A DNA stretch of 6,753 nt. It comes from an uncultured cyanobacterium. Its GTDB lineage: Bacteria > Cyanobacteriota > Cyanobacteriia > PCC-6307 > Cyanobiaceae. The stretch is from contig CAIZOZ010000130.1 of NCBI GenBank assembly GCA_903934745.1, positions 1 through 6,753 of the forward strand, in the 5' to 3' direction. Of this stretch, positions 1 through 5,754 are shown piece after piece (position 1 is the stretch's first letter; each line of letters starts with the position of its first letter). A program made the translations under genes and the position numbers. The notes under the pieces were generated by a model. The model saw nothing but the letters and a program-made list of their open reading frames with translations, was not told the origin of the DNA and did not search any database.

Positions 1-257
1 AGTCCCTCCCCCTGGCTGGCTCCCTTGACCAACCCGGCGATATCGACGAACTCCACCCGGGTGGGGATCAGTTCCTTCGAACCGGAAATGGCAGAGAGTT
101 TGGCCAGCCGCTCATCGGGCACCGACACGATGCCCGAGTTGGGCTCGATCGTGCAGAACGGATAGTTGGCGGCTTCGGCCTGGGCATTGGCCACCAGGGC
201 ATTGAACAGGGTCGACTTACCGACGTTGGGCAGTCCGACGATTCCGGCTTTGAGCAT
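1..257 (-). CDS. ychF: Redox/translation-associated P-loop NTPase YchF (5' part, cut by window edge)
   Basis: Only the first 85 codons are present; the gene continues past the left edge. The protein begins MLKAGIVGLPNVGKST, with the Walker A/G1 motif GLPNVGKST at residues 8-16. It continues with the YchF signature NYPFCTIEPN (about residues 31-40), VPDERL, and the G3-type segment FVDIAGLVKGASQGEG near the cut. This order is diagnostic of the YchF/OLA1 branch of the Obg-related TRAFAC NTPases. Family members are cytoplasmic, prefer ATP over GTP and associate with ribosomes; they are linked to oxidative stress responses. The ATG at 257-255 matches the usual family start. It overlaps the start codon of the divergent adaptor gene by two bases, so each gene's promoter should lie inside the other's coding region or the proposed adaptor start is wrong. 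Identification is very secure; the C-terminal half is unseen. Confidence 0.97.
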   Translation of the reverse strand, partial: MLKAGIVGLPNVGKSTLFNALVANAQAEAANYPFCTIEPNSGIVSVPDERLAKLSAISGSKELIPTRVEFVDIAGLVKGASQGEG

Positions 258-1512
258 GGCTGAAATCTACGGGGAACCGGACCCACCAACACCACGCTCG
301 GCGACGCCAGCGGCGAGACTTGCCGGCAGCGATGTCAGGCCGATTTCCGCCCCACTCCCCCCGCCACCGGTTGCGCCCAAGCTCGCACCGATCACGCCAG
401 CCCCCACCGCCTGGCTCCGCCGGCGCCGCCTCTGGGTCGGTGTCGCCGTCACCGCGGCCTTGATCAGCGGCCTTGGCCTCTGGCAGCAGCAGCGCAGCAA
501 GGCCGTTCGCAACGTGATGCCATTCACCGTCCTGGCCCGCTCCGGGGTGCTGCCGGGGATCGTGGCCGCCAGTGGTGAACTCGATGCGGTGGTGCGGGTG
601 AATGTCAGTCCCAAGCGCCAGGGGGTGCTGGAAACCCTTGCGGTCGATGAGGGCGACCGGGTGCAGGCCGGCCAGGCCCTGGGCCGCATGGACAGCGGCG
701 ACCTGCGCGATCGCTTCCAGGAGCTCCAGGCCAACCTGCGCTCCGCCGCAGCCGAACTGGCTCGCAGCCAGAGCGAGCTGCAGCGCAATGAACCGCTGTT
801 CAAGCAGGGAGCGATCAGCTTCAACGATCTCAATCGCTTCCGCGCCGACTACGAGATCAAGCGCATGCAGGTCCGCGCCGCCCAGGAGCGCCTCTCCCAG
901 CGCCAGGTGGAGCGGGATGAACTGATCGTGCGCGCCCCCTTCGCCGGCGTCATCAGCCAGCGCTATGCCGATCCCGGCGCCTTCGTCACCCCCACGACCA
1001 CCGCCTCCAGCACCCTGGGGGCCACCAGCTCCTCGATCGTGGAGGTGGCCAAGGGCCTCGAGGTGATCGCCAAGGTGCCGGAGAGCGACATCGGGCGCCT
1101 GCGGCTGGGCATGAACGCCAGCGTGCGGGTGGATGCCTACCCAGATCGCCGCTTCGCCGCCGTGGTGCGGCAGATCGCCCCGCGGGCGGTGAAAACCAAC
1201 AACGTCACCTCCTTTGAGGTCAAGTTGAGCCTGCTGGATCCAGCGCCGGAGCTACGCATCGGCATGACCGCCGACATTGACTTCCAGACCGGTCAGCTGC
1301 AGGCCCGCACCCTGGTGCCCACCGTGGCGATCGTCACCGAAACAGGCCGCCCGGGCGTGCTGCGGGTCGGCAAGCAGCAGCAGCCCACCTTCCAAGCGGT
1401 GGAACTGGGGGCCAGCAGCGGCAAGGACACCCAGATTCTCAGCGGCCTCGAGCCGAACACCCGCGTCTTCATCGACCTGCCTCCCTGGGCCAAGAAGCGC
1501 AAGGCGGACTGA
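256..1512 (+). CDS. Periplasmic adaptor (membrane fusion) protein of an efflux transporter, HlyD/MacA/RND type
   Basis: The 418-residue protein would bridge an inner-membrane exporter and an outer-membrane channel. Residues 1-55 are rich in Pro and Ala and probably cytoplasmic. RRRR at 55-58 precedes one membrane anchor (about 59-76), with the rest periplasmic. A biotinyl-lipoyl-like half (about 107-148, containing VDEGDRVQAGQALGRMD) leads into an alpha-helical hairpin (about 150-222, rich in Glu, Gln, Arg and Leu). The second lipoyl half follows (RAPFAGVISQRYADPGAFV, about 226-244), then a beta-barrel (about 265-345) and a membrane-proximal domain to about 410. The ATG at 256 is the only in-frame ATG, GTG or TTG before the anchor that does not extend into antisense ychF. 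No Shine-Dalgarno is obvious. No permease, ATPase or outer-membrane channel gene adjoins it in the window, so substrate and partner cannot be read from context. The class is secure; MacA-like versus RND adaptor is undecided. Confidence 0.9.
   Translation: MAEIYGEPDPPTPRSATPAARLAGSDVRPISAPLPPPPVAPKLAPITPAPTAWLRRRRLWVGVAVTAALISGLGLWQQQRSKAVRNVMPFTVLARSGVLPGIVAASGELDAVVRVNVSPKRQGVLETLAVDEGDRVQAGQALGRMDSGDLRDRFQELQANLRSAAAELARSQSELQRNEPLFKQGAISFNDLNRFRADYEIKRMQVRAAQERLSQRQVERDELIVRAPFAGVISQRYADPGAFVTPTTTASSTLGATSSSIVEVAKGLEVIAKVPESDIGRLRLGMNASVRVDAYPDRRFAAVVRQIAPRAVKTNNVTSFEVKLSLLDPAPELRIGMTADIDFQTGQLQARTLVPTVAIVTETGRPGVLRVGKQQQPTFQAVELGASSGKDTQILSGLEPNTRVFIDLPPWAKKRKAD
707..714. repeat. HIP1 octamer GCGATCGC
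   Basis: This is a perfect copy of the Highly Iterated Palindrome 1, which is over-represented in many cyanobacterial genomes. It lies inside the adaptor coding sequence. It supports a cyanobacterial origin but has no gene-specific meaning. Confidence 0.7.
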
Positions 1513-1523
1513 ATCCACTGCTC

Positions 1524-1558
1524 CCGGCTGGCAGCAAGCCGGCAGCCCCAGAGCCGGC
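1524..1558. terminator. Possible weak bidirectional terminator between convergent genes
   Basis: The 54-bp gap between the adaptor stop and the wecB stop contains two mutually exclusive GC-rich stems. One pairs CCGGCT (1524-1529) with AGCCGG (1537-1542) over a 7-nt loop. The other pairs GCCGGC (1538-1543) with GCCGGC (1553-1558) over a 9-nt loop. Neither is followed by a T-tract on either strand, so the role as a terminator is inferred mainly from the convergent position. Confidence 0.3.
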
Positions 1559-1566
1559 CCTACCTG

Positions 1567-2760
1567 TCAGCCGGCCGCGCCGGCGCGGCGCGCCGCCAGG
1601 AAACGGCGCACCGCCACCACGATCCGGCCGCTGGCATAGCCATCGCCAAACGGGTTGTGGGCCCGGGCCATCGCTTCGTAGGCGTAGGGATGCTCCAGCA
1701 GCAGGCTGGTCTCGCTGAGGATCGCCTCGGCATCGGTCCCGATCAACTTGGCGGTGCCGGCCTCCACCGCCTCCGGCCGCTCGGTGGTGCGCCGCAGCAC
1801 CAGCACCGGCTTGCCCAGGGCCGGGGCCTCCTCCTGCAGGCCACCGGAATCGGTGAGCAGCAAGGTGCAGCCACGCATCGCCGCCACCAGCCGGTCGTAA
1901 TCGAGCGGCTCGGTGAGGAAGGCGCGCGGATGGCTGCCCAGCAGGGCCTGCAGCGGTTCGCGCACGGTTGGGTTGCGGTGCAACGGCAGCAGCAGGGCGG
2001 TATCGGGGAAGCGATCCAGCACCGCCAGAAAGCCCCGGCCGATCTGCTGCAGCCGCTCACCCCAGTTCTCACGCCGGTGCACGGTGGCCAGCAGCACGCG
2101 TTGCTGTTGCCAGTCGAGGCCGGGCAGATGGAGGTCCGGCGCCGACTCCGCCATCCGCAACAGGGCATCGATCACCGTGTTGCCGGTGACGATCGTTTCG
2201 CCCACCACCCCGGAAGCCTGCAGGTTCGCGGCCGACTGAGCCGTGGGGGCGAAGTTCAGCTGGGCCAACTGGGAGATCAGGCGACGATTCGCCTCCTCCG
2301 GGAAGGGATCGAACAGGTCGTCGGTGCGCAGGCCGGCCTCCACATGCCCCACCGGAATCTGCTCGTAGAAGGCAGCCAGGGCACTGGAAAAAGCGGTGGT
2401 GGTGTCGCCCTGCACCAGCACCAGATCGGGGCGCTGGCTGGCGAATTCCTGCTTCAACCCCTGCAGGGCCGCACAGGTGACGTGGGTGAGCGTCTGGTTG
2501 GGGGCCATCAGGGCCAGATCGTGATCGGCCTGCAGACCGAACAGATCCATCACCTGGCTCACCATCTCGCGATGCTGGCCGGTGAGCACCACCCGGGTGC
2601 GGAAATCCTCGGCGGCCAGAAAAGCCAGGATCACCGGGGCCAGCTTGATCGCCTCCGGCCGGGTGCCCAGAACGATGGTGACCAAGGGGCGCGACGCCTT
2701 CGCCAGGGACGGGGACTCATCCTGGGAGGCGGCAGGGACGGCGCCGGTGGGAGCGTGCAA
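1567..2760 (-). CDS. wecB: UDP-N-acetylglucosamine 2-epimerase (non-hydrolysing)
   Basis: This cytoplasmic enzyme interconverts UDP-GlcNAc and UDP-ManNAc, feeding ManNAc-type sugars into lipopolysaccharide or other surface glycans. The 397-residue reading has the full GT-B-fold signature set: GTRPEAIKLAPVI (32-44), VQGDTTT (116-122), VEAGLRT (140-146), PEEANRR (154-160), TGNTVID (192-198), VHRREN (227-232), DSGGLQEEAPALGKPVLVLR (304-323), TERPE (326-330) and NPFGDG (369-374). The residues matching the known catalytic and binding positions (Asp119, Glu141, Glu156, His228) are present. The start is uncertain. No in-frame ATG exists upstream of the first motif; the longest reading uses TTG at 2760. 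A second TTG at 2685 (residue 26) would begin MVTIVLGTRPEAIK, nearer the usual family N-terminus and about 372 residues long. The gene diverges from the PilT-like gene and has no polysaccharide genes beside it in this window. Confidence 0.93.
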   Translation of the reverse strand: MHAPTGAVPAASQDESPSLAKASRPLVTIVLGTRPEAIKLAPVILAFLAAEDFRTRVVLTGQHREMVSQVMDLFGLQADHDLALMAPNQTLTHVTCAALQGLKQEFASQRPDLVLVQGDTTTAFSSALAAFYEQIPVGHVEAGLRTDDLFDPFPEEANRRLISQLAQLNFAPTAQSAANLQASGVVGETIVTGNTVIDALLRMAESAPDLHLPGLDWQQQRVLLATVHRRENWGERLQQIGRGFLAVLDRFPDTALLLPLHRNPTVREPLQALLGSHPRAFLTEPLDYDRLVAAMRGCTLLLTDSGGLQEEAPALGKPVLVLRRTTERPEAVEAGTAKLIGTDAEAILSETSLLLEHPYAYEAMARAHNPFGDGYASGRIVVAVRRFLAARRAGAAG

Positions 2761-2875
2761 AGCCGGAAGGCGGATGGGCTGATCCTAGAAAGGTGGATTG
2801 GCTTCAACCCAGCCGAGACAAGCCAACAGCCGTCAGCGATGCCAGCATGGCCGCGATTGGAGTGTTGCGGGCGCC
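2761..2875. promoter_or_regulatory. Divergent spacer expected to hold the wecB and pilT promoters
   Basis: This 115-bp stretch separates the longest wecB reading from the chosen pilT ATG, so promoters in both directions are expected here. I see no well-matched -35/-10 pair, strong Shine-Dalgarno or clear inverted repeat. The pilT frame is open back to a TTG at 2798, so part of the spacer could be coding. Confidence 0.3.
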
Positions 2876-4051
2876 ATGGCCGAGTTACCGTTCGGACTCT
2901 CCGTTGGCGCCAGCCTTGTACCGGCGGCGGTGAACGACCAGGCCAGCCGCGAGGACGCCGTCCAGCACCAGGCAGCCGCTGAACGGGGTGGACCGGAAAC
3001 GCTCGAATCGATCGTGCGGGTTGCCCACCAGCACAACTACTCCGACGTCCACGTCGGCGTTGGCGAGGAGCCCCGCTTCCGCGATCGCGGCGACATGACC
3101 CGCACCGGCTGGCCCGTCACCGACAGCATCAGCTTCCGGGACTGGATGCGCGAGATGTTGACACCAGCCGAAATCGATACGTTTCTGCGCGAGAAGGAAT
3201 ACGACGGTTCGTTTGATTTCGGCTATGTGAGGGTCCGCATCAACCTGCTGGAAACCCTGCGCGGTCCGGCGATGGTGCTGCGGCTGATCCCCCAGAAGAT
3301 CGCCTCGCTTGAGGATCTCGCCTTACCGAAGGTGCTGGCCGAACTGGCCCAGCGACCGAAGGGGATGCTGCTGGTCACGGGCCCGACCGGCTCAGGCAAG
3401 AGCACCACCCTGGCCGCGCTGATTGATTACATCAATCGCACGATGAAACGTCACATCCTCACGATTGAGGATCCGATCGAATTCGTGCATCAGAGCCAGC
3501 AATCCCTGATCCGCCAGCGGGAGGTGAACCATCACACCAAGTTGTTCGGCAATGCGCTGCGCGCTGCCCTGCGTGAAGATCCGGATGTGATTCTGATCGG
3601 TGAAATCCGCGACCAGGAAACCCTGACCACTGCGATTGAAGCCTCCCAGACCGGACACCTGGTGTTCGGCACGCTCCACACCAACTCGGCTGTACGCACC
3701 GTGGAACGGGTGCTGGGGATGTACAAACCGGAAGAACAGGAACAGATCCGCCGGGCGGTTTCAGAATCGCTGCTGGCCGTGGTCTCGCAGGGACTGATCC
3801 GAACCACCGATGGCAAACGCTGCGGCTATCACGATCTGTTCATCAACACGGATGCCTGCCGCGATTACATCCTGCGGGCCGAGCTTGATGAAATCGAGCA
3901 GATCATGGAACGCAGCGGCTTTGATGGCATGCAAACCAGCAACAACGCCCTGGCGGAGCTGGTCGAAGCCGGTCGGGTCAGCGTCGAAGATGCCATGGCC
4001 CAGAGCCTCAGACCGTCAGAGCTGGCCCAGAGATTGCGCGGCCGGATCTGA
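2876..4051 (+). CDS. pilT: PilT-family type IV pilus retraction ATPase (twitching motility)
   Basis: The 391-residue protein is a hexameric-type secretion ATPase that in this family powers pilus retraction at the cytoplasmic face of the inner membrane. The N-terminal domain (about 42-160) carries YSDVHVGVGEEPRFRDRG, matching the family's ASDLHL/RxxG region, and a VRVRINLL strand. The ATPase core has Walker A GPTGSGKST (169-177), Asp box IEDPIEF (197-203), REDPDVILIGEIRD with Walker B (233-246) and His box TGHLVFGTLHTNSA (259-272). The C-terminal part keeps GMQTSNNALAELV (351-363). The usual PilT AIRNLIRE motif is not conserved; the equivalent stretch reads ACRDYILR (327-334). The short N-terminal domain, total length and GMQT segment favour PilT over PilB/GspE. 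The ATG at 2876 is chosen; TTG at 2798 would add 26 residues without family-like sequence. No other pilus gene is visible here. This may be the second, divergent PilT type found in cyanobacteria. Confidence 0.88.
   Translation: MAELPFGLSVGASLVPAAVNDQASREDAVQHQAAAERGGPETLESIVRVAHQHNYSDVHVGVGEEPRFRDRGDMTRTGWPVTDSISFRDWMREMLTPAEIDTFLREKEYDGSFDFGYVRVRINLLETLRGPAMVLRLIPQKIASLEDLALPKVLAELAQRPKGMLLVTGPTGSGKSTTLAALIDYINRTMKRHILTIEDPIEFVHQSQQSLIRQREVNHHTKLFGNALRAALREDPDVILIGEIRDQETLTTAIEASQTGHLVFGTLHTNSAVRTVERVLGMYKPEEQEQIRRAVSESLLAVVSQGLIRTTDGKRCGYHDLFINTDACRDYILRAELDEIEQIMERSGFDGMQTSNNALAELVEAGRVSVEDAMAQSLRPSELAQRLRGRI
3081..3088. repeat. HIP1 octamer GCGATCGC
   Basis: This second perfect HIP1 octamer lies within the pilT coding sequence. 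Like the first, it points to a cyanobacterial genome and carries no local function that I can infer. Confidence 0.7.
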
Positions 4052-4072
4052 CTTAGCGCGGACGGGCTCGCT

Positions 4073-4144
4073 CAGCAGCGTTCACTCGGTCAGCAGGGTT
4101 CCACCGGTCGGCAGCCTTCAACCGGTCAGCAGCCTTCAACCGTG
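4073..4144. repeat. Tandem array of four 18-bp units between pilT and hli
   Basis: Four contiguous 18-bp units lie at 4073-4090, 4091-4108, 4109-4126 and 4127-4144. The consensus is CAGCAGCCTTCAACCGGT. Units 3 and 4 differ at about three positions, and unit 1 is the most diverged. The array fills most of the 84-bp convergent gap between the pilT and hli stops. It runs into the end of hli: the hli stop codon (4136-4138) and last two codons lie in unit 4. Several units end in the palindrome ACCGGT. The period is clear by eye; the function is unknown. Confidence 0.85.
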
Positions 4145-4306
4145 GGAGCTGGCCACGAATCTGGCCAGCACCAGCACGCCGATCCCAACCGAGAGCCCCA
4201 GCATCGCCAGGCGGCCGTTCCAGATTTCGGCCTGGGGTGTGAAGCCGCGGCGCCAAGAATTGAGCTCTTCCTGGGAGACGGGTTCGGGGCTGTTCGCCGG
4301 GGCCAT
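4136..4306 (-). CDS. hli: High-light-inducible (HLI/SCP) one-helix chlorophyll-binding protein
   Basis: This is a 56-residue thylakoid membrane protein of the ancestral light-harvesting (LHC/CAB-like) family. It contains GFTPQAEIWNGRLAMLG (21-37), the HLI signature. Glu27 with Asn30 and Arg32 forms the ExxNxR chlorophyll-ligand and ion-pair motif. One membrane helix spans about 27-49 and ends in a short polar tail. Family members bind chlorophyll and carotenoid, dissipate energy and assist photosystem assembly under high light or other stress. The ATG at 4306 gives a typical HLI length and a polar N-terminus of about 20 residues. The gene lies downstream of tsaD in the same direction, 314 bp away, so it probably has its own promoter. 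Which of the several cyanobacterial hli paralogues it is cannot be told here. Its stop codon sits inside the 18-bp repeat array. Confidence 0.93.
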   Translation of the reverse strand: MAPANSPEPVSQEELNSWRRGFTPQAEIWNGRLAMLGLSVGIGVLVLARFVASSHG

Positions 4307-4340
4307 GGGGGGACGGGCGGGGAGGGGGCAAGTGGAGATT

Positions 4341-4375
4341 GCCGGGCTTGACGGGTCAGGCCTGATCGGCCCGGC
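4341..4375. promoter_or_regulatory. 7-bp inverted repeat in the hli leader or promoter
   Basis: GCCGGGC (4341-4347) pairs perfectly with GCCCGGC (4369-4375) across 21 nt. The interval contains the 10-bp palindrome TCAGGCCTGA (4356-4365). The structure ends 35 bp upstream of the hli ATG, so it could be an mRNA leader hairpin or a protein-binding site. Its role is inferred only from position. Confidence 0.35.
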
Positions 4376-4446
4376 TGAAGGCTGAACCTGGCTGTGGCTG
4401 GTCCGTTCTGTTGCAGAAAAACGCAGAAGCTGGGGACGCTGTTGCT

Positions 4447-4554
4447 GGCAAACCGTCTGCAGGCAAACCGTCTACGGGCAAACCGTCTGTTGGCAAACCG
4501 TTTGCTGGGCAATCCGTGGGCTAGGCAATCCGTGGGCTGGGCAATCCGTCGGTG
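4447..4554. repeat. Tandem array of seven 15/16-bp units between tsaD and hli
   Basis: Four 15-bp units start at 4447, 4462, 4477 and 4492 with consensus GGCAAACCGTCTGNN. Three 16-bp units follow at 4507, 4523 and 4539 with consensus GGGCAATCCGTGGGCT. The shared core is GGCAANCCGT. Within each subset the core is nearly invariant and variation sits in the last two to five bases. The change of unit length breaks any reading frame through the array, which argues against a coding repeat. Confidence 0.9.
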
Positions 4555-4620
4555 GGCGGCAGGGTTGACGGGTAAACCCGCACCTTGACGACCGAACGGA
4601 ACGTTTCCACCTTAACGGCT

Positions 4621-5679
4621 TTAAAAGCACGCTTGAGTTTCGTAAAGGCGATCCGCCTGCTCGAGCGGCAGCCTGGCCGCCACCCCCAGGCTCGTCGGGC
4701 TCGTGCAGCCGGCCCGCAGACGCTGCTCGGCCGCCAGGGCGATCATGGCGGCGTTATCGGTGCAGTAGGCCAGGGGCGCCACCCGCCAGGCCAGTCCCTG
4801 GGCGCTGGCCTGGCGTTCCAGCAGGCGGCGCAGCCGCTGGTTCGCCGCCACCCCACCCACCAGCACCAGGGTCTGGAGGCCCTCGTCGGCGGCACAGCGG
4901 CAACTGCGCTCCACCAGCACGTCCGCCACCACCTGCTCGAAGCTGGCGGCCAGATCCGCCAGCGGCAGGGGCTCGCCACTGGCCTGCAGCGCCTGCACCT
5001 GGCGCAACATGGCGGTCTTGAGGCCGCTGAAGCTGAAGTCATAGGGATGGAACCCCCCCTCAGGCAAGGACAGCCGCCCCTTGGGCAGCCGAAACCGGGT
5101 CGGATCGCCGCTCGCCGCCGCCGCCTGGATCGCCGGGCCGCCGGGATACCCCAGGCCCAGCAGCCGAGCCACCTTGTCGAAGCATTCGCCGGCGGCGTCG
5201 TCGCGGCTGTGGCCCAGGCGCCGGTAACAGCCGGGTCCATCCACCCGCACCAGCTCGGTGTGACCGCCGCTGACCAGCAGCACCAGATAGGGCCCTGGCG
5301 GCAGCGGCTCCTGGCCCAGCTGGGCCGAGCAGAGATGGCCCTCGAGGTGATGCACGCCGACGAAGGGCTTGCCATGCAGCCGGGCCAGGGTGCGGCCGGT
5401 CAGCGAACCCACCAGCAGGGCCCCCACCAGCCCTGGCGCCACGGTGGCCGCCACCGCATCCACCGAAGCCAGGTCGATGCCGCTCTGGGCGAGCACCTGC
5501 TCAATCAGCATTGGCAGGGCTTCGAGATGGCGACGGGAGGCGATCTCGGGCACCACCCCACCCCAGCGGGCGTGCTCCTCCACCTGGGAAGCAATGGCAC
5601 TGGCCAGCACCCGCTGATCCCGCACGATCGCCGCCGCCGACTCGTCACAACTTGTTTCGAGCGCCAGAACGGTTGCCAT
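4621..5679 (-). CDS. tsaD: tRNA N6-adenosine threonylcarbamoyltransferase TsaD
   Basis: TsaD (formerly Gcp/YgjD) transfers the threonylcarbamoyl group from threonylcarbamoyl-AMP to A37 of ANN-decoding tRNAs, giving t6A. In bacteria it works with TsaB, TsaE and TsaC in the cytoplasm. The 352-residue protein shows the full ASKHA-fold set: LALETSCDESAAAIV (5-19), the metal-binding HLEGH (His111 and His115), LLVSGGHTEL (134-143), GECFDKVARLLGLGYPGGP (164-182), FSFSGLKTAM (215-224), LVGGVAANQRL (273-283) and CTDNAAMIA (306-314). The metal-binding Asp308 is in the last motif. Length and ATG start (5679) match the family. It diverges from psaF with 75 bp between starts. The downstream hli gene is in the same direction but distant. 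No partner Tsa gene is visible. I see no sign of defect. Confidence 0.97.
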   Translation of the reverse strand: MATVLALETSCDESAAAIVRDQRVLASAIASQVEEHARWGGVVPEIASRRHLEALPMLIEQVLAQSGIDLASVDAVAATVAPGLVGALLVGSLTGRTLARLHGKPFVGVHHLEGHLCSAQLGQEPLPPGPYLVLLVSGGHTELVRVDGPGCYRRLGHSRDDAAGECFDKVARLLGLGYPGGPAIQAAAASGDPTRFRLPKGRLSLPEGGFHPYDFSFSGLKTAMLRQVQALQASGEPLPLADLAASFEQVVADVLVERSCRCAADEGLQTLVLVGGVAANQRLRRLLERQASAQGLAWRVAPLAYCTDNAAMIALAAEQRLRAGCTSPTSLGVAARLPLEQADRLYETQACF

Positions 5680-5754
5680 AGCCCTGGATCGCCTCTCGTA
5701 CTGTCCGCTGGTGACATCCTGCCCCCCCGGCAGCCTCTAACCGGCTCCCTCTCC
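5680..5754. promoter_or_regulatory. Short divergent promoter region for tsaD and psaFJ
   Basis: All upstream control for psaF and tsaD that does not lie inside coding sequence must fit in these 75 bp. A possible psaF -10 is TACTGT at 5699-5704. The best -35-like hexamer, TTGCCA at 5673-5678, overlaps the tsaD start codon and gives a long 20-bp spacer, so the pairing is weak. A C-run at 5722-5728 lies in the likely psaF leader. There is no clear Shine-Dalgarno before psaF. Confidence 0.3.

Larger units (their letters stand above)
4307..4620. other. 314-bp non-coding spacer upstream of hli
   Basis: The spacer separates the tsaD stop from the hli start, both on the minus strand. It should contain the hli promoter and any tsaD terminator. 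It holds a 7-bp inverted repeat (4341-4375) and seven tandem 15/16-bp units (4447-4554). Short stems near the tsaD end include CGGG/CCCG at 4570-4581; none has a T-tract after it on the minus strand. I see no protein-like reading frame and no tRNA-like fold. Confidence 0.7.

Noticed and set aside
166..255. An upstream extension of the adaptor reading frame to an ATG at 166.
   Set aside because: The added residues are exactly antisense to the conserved start of ychF and do not look like a protein N-terminus of this family.
2798..2875. A TTG start giving a 26-residue longer PilT-like protein.
   Set aside because: The added segment has no resemblance to the family and would use a rarer start codon; the ATG at 2876 gives a normal length.
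1657..2982. A 441-codon open frame on the plus strand opposite wecB.
   Set aside because: It is rich in Gln, Gly and His with no family motif and lies antisense to a gene with all its conserved motifs; long antisense frames are common at this GC content.
4447..4554. Regularly repeated units that might be a CRISPR array.
   Set aside because: The units are contiguous with no unique spacers, are far shorter than CRISPR repeats, and no cas gene is near.
4394..4588. A plus-strand frame with ANRLL/ANRLQ-like five-residue repeats, and minus-strand frames with ADGLP-like repeats, suggesting a pentapeptide-repeat protein.
   Set aside because: The repeats are just the 15-bp DNA units translated. The central Leu/Phe position of the A(D/N)LXX motif is Arg or Gly, the 16-bp units break the frame, the plus-strand frame opens only with GTG, and no further protein-like sequence follows.
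4585..5754. A long upstream extension of the psaF frame across tsaD.
   Set aside because: It is antisense to tsaD, and the ATG at 5755 starts a perfect PsaF signal peptide.
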